A stretch of DNA of 64,000 nucleotides from Malania oleifera (taxonomy: Eukaryota > Streptophyta > Magnoliopsida > Santalales > Ximeniaceae), in assembly GCF_029873635.1 (NCBI RefSeq), contig NC_080423.1, positions 109,385,087 through 109,449,086 on the forward strand, given 5' to 3'. The first letter of the stretch is position 1, and each line of letters begins with the position of its first letter. Of this stretch, positions 12,602 through 23,689 are shown piece after piece. Under the pieces are notes generated by a model, which was not told the DNA's origin, searched no databases, and saw only the letters and a program-made list of their open reading frames with translations. The position numbers and the translations under genes are program-made.

Positions 12602-12716
12602 CTATGTTTCTTCCCCACATAATCTAATACACTCCATAGACGCAAACAAGTGTGTGACTCCTGAATCAAACAATACAATAACTTTAAAGGAAAGCATGTT
12701 AATCATACCTGTCACA

Positions 12717-13753
12717 TCATCGATCGTAGGCTATCTCGGCATCTTTAGGCGTCAAAGCATAGACGCTCGTTGGAGCTACATTGCTCTGTTGGCCTCCACG
12801 GGGAGCCTGATAGCCTCCCCGGTATGGTCTAGGAGCAGGAGCGGTATCAGGTGGTGTAGGGCAATCTCGCACCAGATGCCCCTGCCTACCGTAACGGTAG
12901 AAGATGGCTCTCCCCACTTGACATTCTCCAATGTATCTCTTTCCATAAGTGTGACAGACAAGAAAATTTTACACCGTCTACAACTCACGACCTCCAGTTT
13001 CCTACCTCTGTCCCCTGCCATAGTTTCCTCTCCTCCACTGTCCCTACCTAAATCCCTGCTGGAAGCCTAATGGCGTAGATCTATTCTTCTGTCCCTGCTC
13101 CTGTACGTCCATGCGCTCACTAGCCTCAGCCAATGCTGCTCTGTCAACTAACACAGCAAAATCTTGTATCTTCTGCACTACCACCTGTTTGTATATTCCT
13201 CACCTCAATCCTCTTTCAAACTGTCTCGCTTTCTTCACTTCTTCCGAAACAATATATGGGACGAAGTAGGATAGCTCTATAAACCGCGCTACATACTGCT
13301 GGACCAACTGTTGTCCTTGCTTCAAATTCAAGAACTCTTCCACTTTAACTTCCTTGACAGTGGCTAGGAAATATATGTCAAAGAAAAATTCTTTAGATCG
13401 GTCCCATGTCATAACTATTGGTGTCGTCCTTTGTTGCTCCAGAAGTTTCACAGTAGTCCACCACCTCTCAACCTCCCTTGTCTGTTTATAGGTGGCGAAG
13501 AGGACCCTTTGCTCCTTTGTACGCTACAATACTGCCAAAACTTTCTCGATCTCTTACATCCAATTCTCGACGGCTGGAGGGTCAACTCCTCTTGAAAATG
13601 CTGGAGGATTAATTTTGGTGAATTTATCTATCATACAACCATGGCCTGCAGACGGGCCTCCCTGCTCTCTAGAGCTCTTAGCTATCTCAGCCATAACCTG
13701 CTGAACCACACTGCATAATACTACATCAGAATCAACCCCGCCTATACTCGAGG
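12717..13753 (-). pseudogene. Gag and zinc-knuckle region (T2 part)
   Basis: Fossil part of T2. A Retrotrans_gag-like stretch near 13200-13451 contains FLNLKQGQQLVQQYVARFIE and EEVKKARQFERGLR, the usual capsid-domain motifs of plant gypsy elements. A CCHC zinc-knuckle-like motif (YGRQGHLVRDCP) lies near 12850-12900. The upstream end of gag is separated from the rest by the nested solo LTR at 13754-15721; sequence from 15727 rightwards belongs to the gag start and leader. Confidence 0.75.
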
Positions 13754-15721
13754 TGTAACGACCTGCTTAATTAATTGATTTTTTTTCCATATTATAATAT
13801 TCTACATTCTCTGATACCATACTAAGGAAAACCCCATTTATAAACCTAAGCAGCAAGAAGCGGAAATCATATAAACATAATCACAGCCATTATATACAAT
13901 ACCAGAGTTCTGAAATGTTTTCGAATATTTACAGATATAACTATATTCCCAAAATAACCTCAACTGGTGAGGGCTATACAAAAATGCTCCCAAAAATGAT
14001 ACTTACTCTTTGGTAGGGCACTACTGAAGCCCCTCTATTTAGGAGCCTGGTCTGCTCGCCTACCTGGATTACCTGAAAAATATATCAACACTGGGATGAG
14101 CCAACGCTCAGTAAGGAGAAATATTCTATTACTAGTGTGTGGCAAATGAGCTACTATATATATATCATGAAATCTGTTTTCATATAAACATGAATAGCTG
14201 AATACAAAGTATAGTACCAATAATAAATTACACCACCCCTTTTCCCTATTGTTTAACATACAATATTATGGTTATAATTCAAAATACTTCTAGTATACAT
14301 AAGAAGAGTCCCTGTTTCTGTAAATCCGTACGTATGTAATAGTAATTGAAACTGTTCCCTGTGGCTATCTATGTCATGATATGCCCCCTCATGACAAGGT
14401 TGTGCGGCTCGTAGGCTAGATTTACCCTAACTGGCCAACCAGAAATAAATCACTGAACTCTGTCAGTCGACTTGCTTACCTCAACCCATATTTGGATGGG
14501 GAGCCTAACCTCTTCAAGGGCCTAGGTGGTCGACCTTACCACGTATTATCTGAATAGGTGGTTGTACTCATAAAGTAACATAGTATCTGTAGTAACGGTA
14601 CCGTGCTCTGTAGCTGTAAGTCCAATAGGGTCTGATACCATATAATATATTTCTATATATATCTATCTGATTTACCATGATTCTGAAGTAATCATTATCA
14701 CCATGATGCTGCATAACGTACTGAAATCTGAATAATCATAACATGGAACTGCATATTCGTAATACTGGAATTCGTATAATCATGGTACTAAAGTTCACAT
14801 AATCACAGTACTTGAATCCATAAAATCATGGTACTTCATTCATAAAAATCATGAAACTACAATTCGTAAAACATATCCCCGTACTACATACATTTTCACA
14901 ACCACACCATACTTTAATACATAATTTTCGTAAATAAATATACTGTATAATAATTAGAAATTTCCTAACATAGCATATTTCCCTTACCTTAACTTTGAAA
15001 AGCCCTTAGGGAATACAAGCCTAACACCCGTAGGGCCTTCTACAAAACACCCTGAAACCAACATATGCCAGAACATAACATCAATATTTTTTCGCATATA
15101 TCATTTCCTATAACTGCCAGGAAGTCAAAAACTGGATAAAAGACCTTACCTTGAATTTGGGATGAATTCCAACTCTCTTTTCTCGACGATCCGCTCCAGC
15201 AGCTTCACAAAGAACTCCGCTAGGAGTGTCGTCGTAGCTTTGGATCGTCGATCCAGTGACTGCTGGGGCTGGAATCGAAGAAAGAAAGGAGAGGGAGTCA
15301 TAGGAGAGAGAGAGAGAAGAGAGAGAGCGGCGAGAGAAATGAGAAATATCTTGGGTTTCCACTATTTATAGGGCCAGATTCGTCAACGAGACACGTCACC
15401 TCGTCGACGAGCCCTTCACAAAATTCGTCGACGAGGCCCTGTGTTCGTCAACAAAATTCAGAGCAACCCGAACCATCTCTCGGTATTTTCTCGTCGACGA
15501 AGCCCTGTGTTCGTCAACGAAATTCTGAAGGCCTTCGTCGACGAGACCTTCTGTTCGTCGACGAAGCTTGGCAATTTTTTTTGAAATTATGATTATTTAA
15601 TATTATCTCCAAAATACAATGTCATCGACGAACGCGAAGTCTACGGCCTCCTTCTGTTACTGTTTCTATCTTCTCTCACTCTTTAATATTTAAAAATGCT
15701 ATTATTCTTCTGGTCACTACG
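13754..15721 (-). mobile_element. Tekay-type gypsy solo LTR (T4) nested in T2
   Basis: A 1,968-bp solo LTR within the gag region of T2, same strand as T2. It begins TGTAACGACCTGC at 13754; its other end is near 15721. The flanks CGAGG (13749-13753) and TGAGG (15722-15726) are a target duplication with one mismatch. Minus-strand order: palindrome array at about 15378-15640, TATA (CTATAAAT in reverse complement near 15362-15370), and a GA-rich run near 15300-15330. The conserved GTTGTGCGGCTCG block is near 14399. Confidence 0.8.
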
Positions 15722-16072
15722 TGAGGGCCTGCTCTGTCACTACCACTCGCATGGGAACTTCCTCCTCTAGGGTCCATCCAGAAAAGACAATAAACATAAC
15801 TTAGAGATCCTATCCTTATAACTTATACATCTAACCAAAATCCCTTATCTTGACATCCTTATCTTATTTCAAGATTCAGTCCTACACTTTAGAAACACAG
15901 TTCGAAAATAGTTTATTATGGCTTTCCTTAAATCGTCACCCCAAGAAAGACACAGAAACCACCATGAAAGTCCTATCTCTAAATTGCAAAGCAAAACCTT
16001 AAATCCTTTTTCTTATACTCTAGTATTGTTTCCACTGCACTCTAGAGTCTACAGAGCTAAACTATAACGACC

Positions 16073-17884
16073 TGCCTATTTTACCATAAAATCTTTTTTT
16101 AAAAAAAACATAATAAACCTGATAAAACATAATCCACCTGGACCCATGGGTACTAGAAATATACCTGAAATACAACACTGATACCTAAGCAGCGAGCAAC
16201 GTAAAATCACATAAATTTCAAATCATCCATCCAACACAATACCAGAGTTTTACTACAACTATCATATACAAACACATATTAAAAAATATTCAAAAAGTGC
16301 CCTAGGGTCGCCACCCAAAAATTCGTCAGACGCTAGAAATGACTTACCCTTCAGATAGGGTAGAACAGTCAAACTCTAACGCTGTGGAGCCGTATCCGCT
16401 CTTCTATCTAGGACTCCTAAAATGTTTATGTAGCTGGGATGAGACACCTCTTAGTAAGGGAAATAAACTAATATCAGTGTGTAGCAATATAAGTAATTTC
16501 GTGTTATACGTAGAACAATACATAAATCATATTTATTAAAGTTGTCTATAACATATATGGGAAAAACATAATTTCTCATAACATGATATATCATACTGAG
16601 TTTCTATACATAAAAATCATCTCGTATAACTGTACATGAAATACACCATGGATGGTTAGCTGGTTGGTATTATGTCCTACCCCAACATGACTGGGTTGTG
16701 CGGCTCGAAGGCGGGACCTTGCAATAGCTGGCCGACCACGCTAGATCAACATAATTCTGTAAGTACGATGGGTCTGCCCCTTCTGGTTCGGACACTAGAG
16801 GGATGCCTACACTATCATAAAATCACATCGACTGCCGATCTCCCACTACCCCTTACAGCAAGTGGTAGCACTAACATATAAATGATTGTGATCATATAGT
16901 TACGGTATCGTACTTCGCGAAAGCCTAAACCAAGCCAACCAAGTTCTGATAACATATAGTATATTCCCAAATAATGATACATTACTATTTCATAATAATA
17001 TCTGTCATGTTAATATTTTCATAAAACCTTGCATAACATATCATATAAAATTCACGGCCCTTATGTCAGCATAGCATATAAAATCTACGGCCCTTACGCC
17101 GACATATCATATAAAATCTACGGCCCTTACGCCGGCATATCATATAAAATCTACAGCCCTTACACCAACATATCATATAAAATCTATGGCCCTTACGCCG
17201 GCATATCATATCAAATCCATAGTTTGAAAATCTCTGTATCGTTTTTGACATTTTCTTGAAAATAGTAATAACGTGCTTATTCTGAAAACATAATATTTCA
17301 TCATCATAGTTTCCATGGTAAATGTTATTCATGCCACACAAAAGGGGTAATATCTAGTATATAAAATCTGTTCTAAAGTCATATTTTTGATATTATACAT
17401 GAAAACCATATTTCTGATCAACAACATTATTTCCAACATAATACTGCAATATACATATTTACCTGAAATTAAATTCTGTTAAATAATAAATATATTTTTA
17501 TTAGAAAATTGACTTAGTTTATCTCCTTACTTGACTTATGGAAAAGCCCACAATTTACTCCAAAATTACGCTCGTGTGTTCCCTAACTCAACACCCTGAA
17601 ATTGATATTTTCCAACAAAAACTTGAGTATTATCTTACCTAGCATATTCTTCTTAGTCTAGAAATACCAAAAACCTAATAAAACTGAAATTAACCAACTT
17701 ACCCAAATTTTGGGATGGTTCCCAAGTGAGCTTAACCAACAAATTACTCCAGCAGATATACAGAGAATCTTCCCACAAGTGACGCGGCAACTTCAGATCG
17801 TCGAACCAATGAAGAACGGGGCTGGATTTCTACAGAGAAGGGGAGGGAGTCATGGGAGAGAGAGAGAGAGAGAGGGAGAGAGAA

Positions 17885-17943
<59 letters not shown>

Positions 17944-18276
17944 TCTGTAAACTTTACGCAAGAAAAATGAAGTTTTGAGCTTATATAGAAAGCTTGTTCA
18001 CGTGGCCTCGTCAACGAGTCACATCTCCTTGTCGACGAGTCAATGAAGGAAGCTCGTCGACGAACACCTTCTCCTCGTCGACGAGTTTCAAAGTCCGAAA
18101 ACAATCATTTCGGTATCTTCTCGTCAACGAGATGCATTTCCTCGTCGATGAGCCCAAGAACCCTGCTCGTCGACGAACACTACTCGTCGACGAGACCCTA
18201 CTGAAAATCCTTAAGAAAATTCCTTTTACTTTCCTTCTTTTATTATTTAATTGTTATAATTCTTCGGGTCTCTAGA
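16073..18276 (-). repeat. 5' LTR of T2
   Basis: The complete 2,204-bp right-hand LTR of T2. It holds six tandem copies of a ~30-bp unit (CATATAAAATCTACGGCCCTTACG and variants) at about 17036-17215, a GA microsatellite at about 17857-17941, and a palindrome array at about 18005-18200 with CGTCGACGAG members. The open frames over 17029-17341 on both strands are by-products of the 30-bp repeat, not genes. Confidence 0.8.
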
Positions 18277-19129
18277 TTTGGGGACACGCTTGGTATTTTA
18301 GAAAAGTTTAATTGAAAGTAAATGACGTTTTAGCCTTTTAAAAAATTTTCAACCCAAGAGGTTTGGTTGACCATATTAATTAGTTCGGTCGACCGTGTCA
18401 ATTTTGAACTACTGAATTGGTCGACCGTCTTAGGGCGATTTTGAACCCTTCGTAGGTTCGGTCGACTGTGGTTTAGGTTTGGTTGACCGCTCATATGGTT
18501 CAGTCGACCAAATAGTTGGGTGTCAAACACGTGTTGGTTTGATCGACTGAGGAAGATACAATCAAAACAGAACGATCGACTGAACGAAGTCAACATGTTG
18601 ACTTCTGACCTGTTCAGTCTACCAAGGCATTTATACTGCCAAGGATTCGGTTGACTGGGCTTTTAAATTAATCCCAAAAGTCCAATGTCGATCAACCGAA
18701 GTCTATTTTTGCCCCAAATTTGACCCTAAATTATTTCTAAACCTTTTGTATGATTTTAGTCTTTTAGGAAAAGGTTTTCCGTGAAGTGTGTTGGTCGCTA
18801 GGGTTTGTCTATGGTCATTCTCAGCATTTTATACATATCATGTAGGTGCATGTATTATTACAAACCAAATAAAAAATTAAATGCAATAAAAATTAAAATC
18901 AAAATGTCTTCTTCTTTTTCTCTTCATTTTCCATGGAATTCTCCAAGAGTGTGAGCTTTATGTCCCTACTAGTTTCCATTTTTCGGTATAGTATGTTCGT
19001 GCTGAAATGATAACCTGCTCACACACTAAATGAAACACAAGATACTGGTTGTTTGTTAGCATTAAAACAGGGATCAGATTCAAAAAACCAACAAAATAAA
19101 ACAAGTAGGTGTAAAACATATTTGTCACA

Positions 19130-21735
19130 ATTTAGGACCCTTTTATATTTTTGAAAATAATTTCATTTTTCATTTTAGTTTTTAGAAAAATTACAAAATA
19201 GTAAGCTAATTTTTTATTTTTATAATACTTCTATGAAATAAATAATAAAAATAAACAGTTTTAGACACTATTTGCTTGCAAAAATAGTTTTATTTTTGTA
19301 CTTATTTATTCAATTAATTACAAAAAAAATTACCTTATTTTCCAATTTTTCAAATATAGAAAAATTGAAAAATATTTTTCATTATTTTTCTAAATTTCCA
19401 ACTCTTGATTTGCACATGGGAGCGTGAGATTGAGATCTTGAACTTCGATTTATGTTGATTGTATATAAAATTTCTTGTAATCCACATAAATACAAACTCA
19501 AGCCCCCAAATTCATACCTTATATAAAATTTGAAAAAATAAAAAACAAGCTAAGTTTTTGTGATTATTTTAAATTTAAAATAAAAAAATATTTTACACAT
19601 TTAAACAAAATTTTTTATTTTCTACCTTTTTAATATGAATCTTGATAAATTTAAAAATAATATAATATTTTATAATTATTTGAAACACTAAAAATTTAAA
19701 AAATAAAAAATGTTTTCTACAACTAAACAATGCCAAAACCTCTCAACCACGTCTATATACTAAAATTTATTAATCATAATTTTTCTCTTAAACTATGTTT
19801 GGGAGGGACCTTTAATTTGGATTTGTGTGAGTTTTGATTTGATGTAACACAAATTTGTATTGAAATTTGTCCAAATCCACCCAAATCCAAATACAAGATC
19901 TGAAATCCATGCTTCAAATGCATGGTTAAGCTCATAAGAACATTTTTTCCCAAAAAATATATTAGTTATTGAGGCGTCATTATTGCTACATATAATGATT
20001 TCTCGTATAGAATATATATTTTCTATTTTGAAAGTAAAAACATAGTTTCATGGATTTTAGTATCACATGGTTCACCGATCGTGTGAGTGTATTCCAACCC
20101 ACCCTACACATACAGACACACGTATACACATTATAAAAAGAGAAATGATTAACATCCCAAGCACGTGATTCAAGCTGTGGCCCTGGCAGACACAGGATCG
20201 GGTCCCATGTTCAGACGTGGATCCCACCCTTGTGGGTGTCTGCAACATAATCGATTCCACATTTAGATGTGTAGCACAACTATTACAAAAAGACATGTTT
20301 TCAGAGTGAAAAGTGTTAAGAATCCCGACAAATTTACAACTAAGATATGTATACGGTGCATGTTTATATGTGGGTCCCAAGTTTAAGTGGCCCTCATCTC
20401 TTACATCTTGTTCGTAAACTTCTCAACCTCCCACGTGATAACTTCAATATCAAAGAATATGGTAAATTTGGACAAATTTGAAGTAAGAATTGGCGCCAAC
20501 TCCTTCAACTTTCATCATCAACTAAAACTATATAACAAAGGGGATCATAAATCTTACTAGCTACTTGAAGACAAAGAAGGGTATCAAAGATCGTAAAGAG
20601 GGATATTCCTCCTAATTTTTTTTTTATTGTTTTTGATGCATTTAACAACTAGATAAAAATTGTGAGAGAGAGCAATAAATGGGAAAAATATGAAGGAAAT
20701 AAGTCTTTTAATTTTATTTTCTCTTAATAAATTAGTTTGACCTTCTTGTAGCTTTTTAAAAGGACATTTTAAAAAGTAGTTGATGAAAAGGTGTTTATTG
20801 ATATTATTTTTAAAATGTTTAGTCCCTTGTGAAAAATGAATTATAGAAAGAGAAAAAAAAAAAAAAAAACTGAGTTTGGATCAGTTTGGCCCTTCTGGCT
20901 TTTTAAAAGGATCTTTTAAGAAGGAGCTAATGAAAAAGATGAAAATGAGCTCTTTGGTATTGTTTTAAAAATGTTTGGCCCCCTTGTGAAAAAAATGTTG
21001 TTCGGAAGAAAAAAACTAGCTTTGAGTGTTCGGTAAAAAAATAATTGGTAAGGTGTCTAGAAGTATTTAAAATGACTAAAACAAATATGTATTTTAAAAA
21101 ATATAGTTAATGCTTTGACAGTTTTGTAATATTTGAAAAAAAAAAATTAAAGGCAACAATGGAAGCGAACAATTTGTCGGAGAAAAAGCTAAAGGGCAAC
21201 AATAGAAGTGAATAATTTGTTGAAGAAAAAGCTAATTTTTAATTTTTAAAAGTTTCAAATTTGTAACTTTTAAAAGCTCACAACTAAAAAAATTGCTAAA
21301 ATTTGACTTTTAAAAGTTGAAAATTTTAATCAAACTCGTGCAACCCAACTTTTACTTTTAAAAAGGAGAAGTTGAGGCAAAATAAAAAATAAAAAACAAA
21401 TAAACGGAGCTATTTAGAAAGAAAAAGTTTGCTTTGAGCATTTGATAAAAAAGTTGTAAGATGTCTAAGGTTTAGTTTGACTCTCTTGTGACTTTTGAAA
21501 AAATATTTAAAAGAAACTTATGTTGGAAATAAAAAGTTGGCTTTGTATGTTTGGCAAAAAAATTGTAGGGCGTCTAAAAATATTTAAAATAACTAAAATA
21601 GATATGTATTTTTCAAAAGTATAACTAATCCATTGATAGTTTTGTAATATTTGAAAAAAGATTAAGGACATTAATGGAATAGAATAACTTACTAAAGGAA
21701 TAGTTAGGGGTCGTTTGGTATTACTATAAAAAAAT
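19130..21735 (+). repeat. Unclassified AT-rich repeat, copy 1 of a direct duplication
   Basis: This stretch is closely matched by about 23690-26145 in the same orientation. Shared landmarks in order: ATTTGCTTGCAAAAATAG, the ACAGTTTCATGGATTTTAG stretch, a ~485-bp module (about 20135-20620), and a series of degenerate units with AAATGTTTGGCCCCCTTGTG and TGTCTAAAAGTATTTAAAA words, ending at GGGGTCGTTTGG. No coding function is recognisable. Whether it is a segmental duplication or two insertions of one unknown element is unclear. Confidence 0.75.
20135..20622 (-). repeat. Orphan ~485-bp module, copy 1
   Basis: One of three copies in the window (also about 22945-23432 and 24590-25085). Each runs from an AAATG(A/T)TTAACAT edge to a GGGATATTCCTCCTAATTT edge. 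Each copy keeps a minus-strand open frame whose product shares the words NMSFCNSCAT and VGST with the others. The frames differ in length, the copies have no inverted repeats at their ends, and I do not recognise the product. It could be part of an unknown transposon or simply a repeat with an accidentally open frame. Confidence 0.6.
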
Positions 21736-22443
21736 TAGAGAATCAAAAACTAGAAACAAAAACCAAAAACAAGAAACAAAAACTAAAGACTAGAAATCAG
21801 CAACCTATTTGATTAATTTTATAAAACTAATACAAATTAAGAACCTAACTAAAAAATTCACATTTTCATCGTTAAATCAAATAATATTATAAAAATGTAA
21901 TTAAAATAATAAAATTACAAATAATACATATTAAAAATTACTATAATAAAAATAAATTTTATTATAATTATTTTTCTTAATTTTTCTAGTTTCAAATTTT
22001 ACTTTACAATAAAATTTTAATTGGGCATAACAATTGAAAAATAGTAAAAGTATTTTATAATAATAATTATTATTATTTTAATTATTTTTAATTCATAAAT
22101 TCATTTAATTTTAATCTTAATTAAAAATTGTATAACATGAATAATTTAATCCAAAAATCCTATATATTTCTAAAACTAACACAAATTAAAAACTTGTTTA
22201 AAAAATACTCATTTTCATCTTTAAATCAACATTATAAAAATATAATTAAAATAATAAAATTAGAAATAATACACATTAAAAATTACTATAATAAAATGGA
22301 TTTTTATAATTATTTATGTAATTGTTTTACTTTCAAAATTTACTTTATAATAACAATTTTAGTAGACATGATAATTGAAGAATAGTAAAAGTATTTTATA
22401 ATTGGCTTTACTACTCTGATTTGAAATTTATTTATATTTCACT
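21736..22443. repeat. AT-rich tandem duplication, ~345-bp unit
   Basis: Two degenerate direct copies, near 21848-22060 and 22195-22405, share ATTTTCATC(G/T)TTAAATCAA and AGTAAAAGTATTTTATAAT words. The plus-strand open frame at 22128-22385 falls inside the second copy, is almost all AT codons and has no recognisable domain. Confidence 0.5.
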
Positions 22444-22944
22444 TATAATTATATTTAAATTCATATGATCATTTAACTTTTATTTTTATTTAAAAGTATA
22501 TAAAATAAATAATTTAATCTAAAAAATTGTTTTTGAATATTAAAATTTATGACAACAGGTTTTCAAAACAACTGAAAATCATAGAATCTGATTCTCAGTT
22601 TTTTGACAAATAGTTGAAAACCATCAAGAGAAATAGAAAATTGAGAACATAAGTGTCTTTCTGGTATCGTTGTTGTTTTCTATTTTCTGTTTTTATTTCT
22701 TCACACAAAAGAAATAGATTATAAAAATGCGTTTATTTATATTGTGAGTTTTCTGTTTTTATAATCGGTTTTTAGCTATTTTCCAAAAAACTAAAAATTA
22801 AATTTTTTTTTATTTTTAGTTATTTTGATAACCTGTTGCTAGAAATTTTAATATCTAGAAACAAATTTTTTGGATTAAATTATTTATTCTATACACTTTT
22901 AAATTAAAATCAAATTTAAATTGTCATATGAATTTAAATATAAT
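22444..22944. repeat. Long inverted repeat (hairpin-type element)
   Basis: Arms of about 140 bp at 22444-22585 and 22800-22944 are reverse complements with roughly 85% agreement by eye. Both read ATTATATTTAAATTCATATGA at the outer end and GCAACAGGTT / ACAACAGGTT further in. The loop is about 215 bp. This is the shape of a MITE or foldback element; no clear target duplication was found. A transcript would form a long hairpin, a possible small-RNA source. Confidence 0.6.
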
Positions 22945-23432
22945 TAAAAGAGAAATGTTTAACATTCTAAGCACATGATCCTATGGTGGCCCTGACAATC
23001 ACAGAGGTAGGTCCCATGTTTAAAAGTGGATCCCACCCCTGAAAGTGTCTGCGACATAATCGAATCCACACTTAGAAGTGTTGCACAACTATTACAAAAA
23101 GACATGTTTTTGGAGTGGAAAGTGTTAGGAATCCCAACAATTTTATAACTAAGATATGTATAGGATACAAGCTTATATGTGGATCCCAAGTTTAAGTGGC
23201 CCTCATCTCTTACATCTTGTTCGTAAACTTCTCAACATCCCACGTGATAACTTCAATATATACAAAGAATATGATAAATTTGGACAAATTTGAAGTAAAA
23301 ATCGGCGCCAACTCCTTCAACTTTCATCATCAACTAAAACTAAATAACAAAGGGGATCATAAATCTTATTAGCTACTTGAAGACAAAGAAGGGTATCAAA
23401 GATCGTAAAGAGGGATATTCCTCCTAATTTAA
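22945..23432 (-). repeat. Orphan ~485-bp module, copy 2
   Basis: Second copy of the module described at 20135-20622. It lies alone between the two larger duplicates, directly against the right arm of the inverted repeat, and ends before AATAAGCAGGTTGTTACAG, which is not shared. This independent copy defines the module edges. Confidence 0.6.
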
Positions 23433-23689
23433 TAAGCAGGTTGTTACAGTAAGGACTAGTGCAAGGACTATAGGTGGAAAGACTAGAGAATTTCCAATCA
23501 CAATAGGTACTTGTACATCAAGGATCTACTTTGAGCCATTATTTTTTTGTTTTAGTGATCGATCAACTGACTAAGAGTATCCAAATTGAGGTTTCATGGT
23601 ATATGTTGTTTGCTGATATTGTTTTGATTGATGAAATTAGGGGCAGAGTAGAGGCTAAATTAGAATTATGAAGAGAAACTTTAGAATCT

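Larger units (their letters stand above)
5848..18276 (-). mobile_element. Ty3/gypsy Tekay/Del-type element (T2), decayed
   Basis: A minus-strand LTR retrotransposon fossil of 12.4 kb including two later nested solo LTRs. Parts from right to left: 5' LTR 16073-18276 (2,204 bp), leader and gag, zinc knuckle, protease, reverse transcriptase, RNase H, integrase with a chromodomain-like tail, and a partial 3' LTR beginning at 5848. The flanks GTTGG (5843-5847) and TTTGG (18277-18281) are a target duplication with one mismatch. The domain order with integrase after RNase H defines Ty3/gypsy, and the integrase tail (VKVLWRNRAIKEASWELEEQ) matches the Tekay/Del chromovirus type. The element is broken in many places, of the order of ten or more. 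By eye the first 200 bp of the two LTRs are about 90% alike, suggesting an age of a few million years under usual plant rates. Confidence 0.8.
1868..19093 (-). mobile_element. Family-H solo LTR with nested insertions
   Basis: An LTR about 2.0 kb long once its insertions are removed. It starts TGTTGGAATTG at 1868 and ends in CCAACA at 19093, giving TG...CA ends. The flanks AAATA (1863-1867) and AAATA (19094-19098) form a perfect 5-bp target duplication, so this is a solo LTR. It reads on the minus strand: CTATAAATACCCCC at about 5812-5825 (reverse complement) is the TATA box, and an array of GGTCGACCG-type palindromes lies upstream of it at about 18340-18700. Three later elements interrupt it: a TRIM (2405-3069), a gypsy solo LTR (3679-5766) and a gypsy element (5848-18276). 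No coding part remains, so superfamily is unresolved; the 5-bp duplication fits copia or gypsy. It is the oldest layer of this stack. Confidence 0.75.

Noticed and set aside
17029-17341. Open frames on both strands with repeating GPYAGISYKIY-like units
   Set aside because: They translate the 30-bp LTR minisatellite, whose length is a multiple of three, so the frame stays open by construction.
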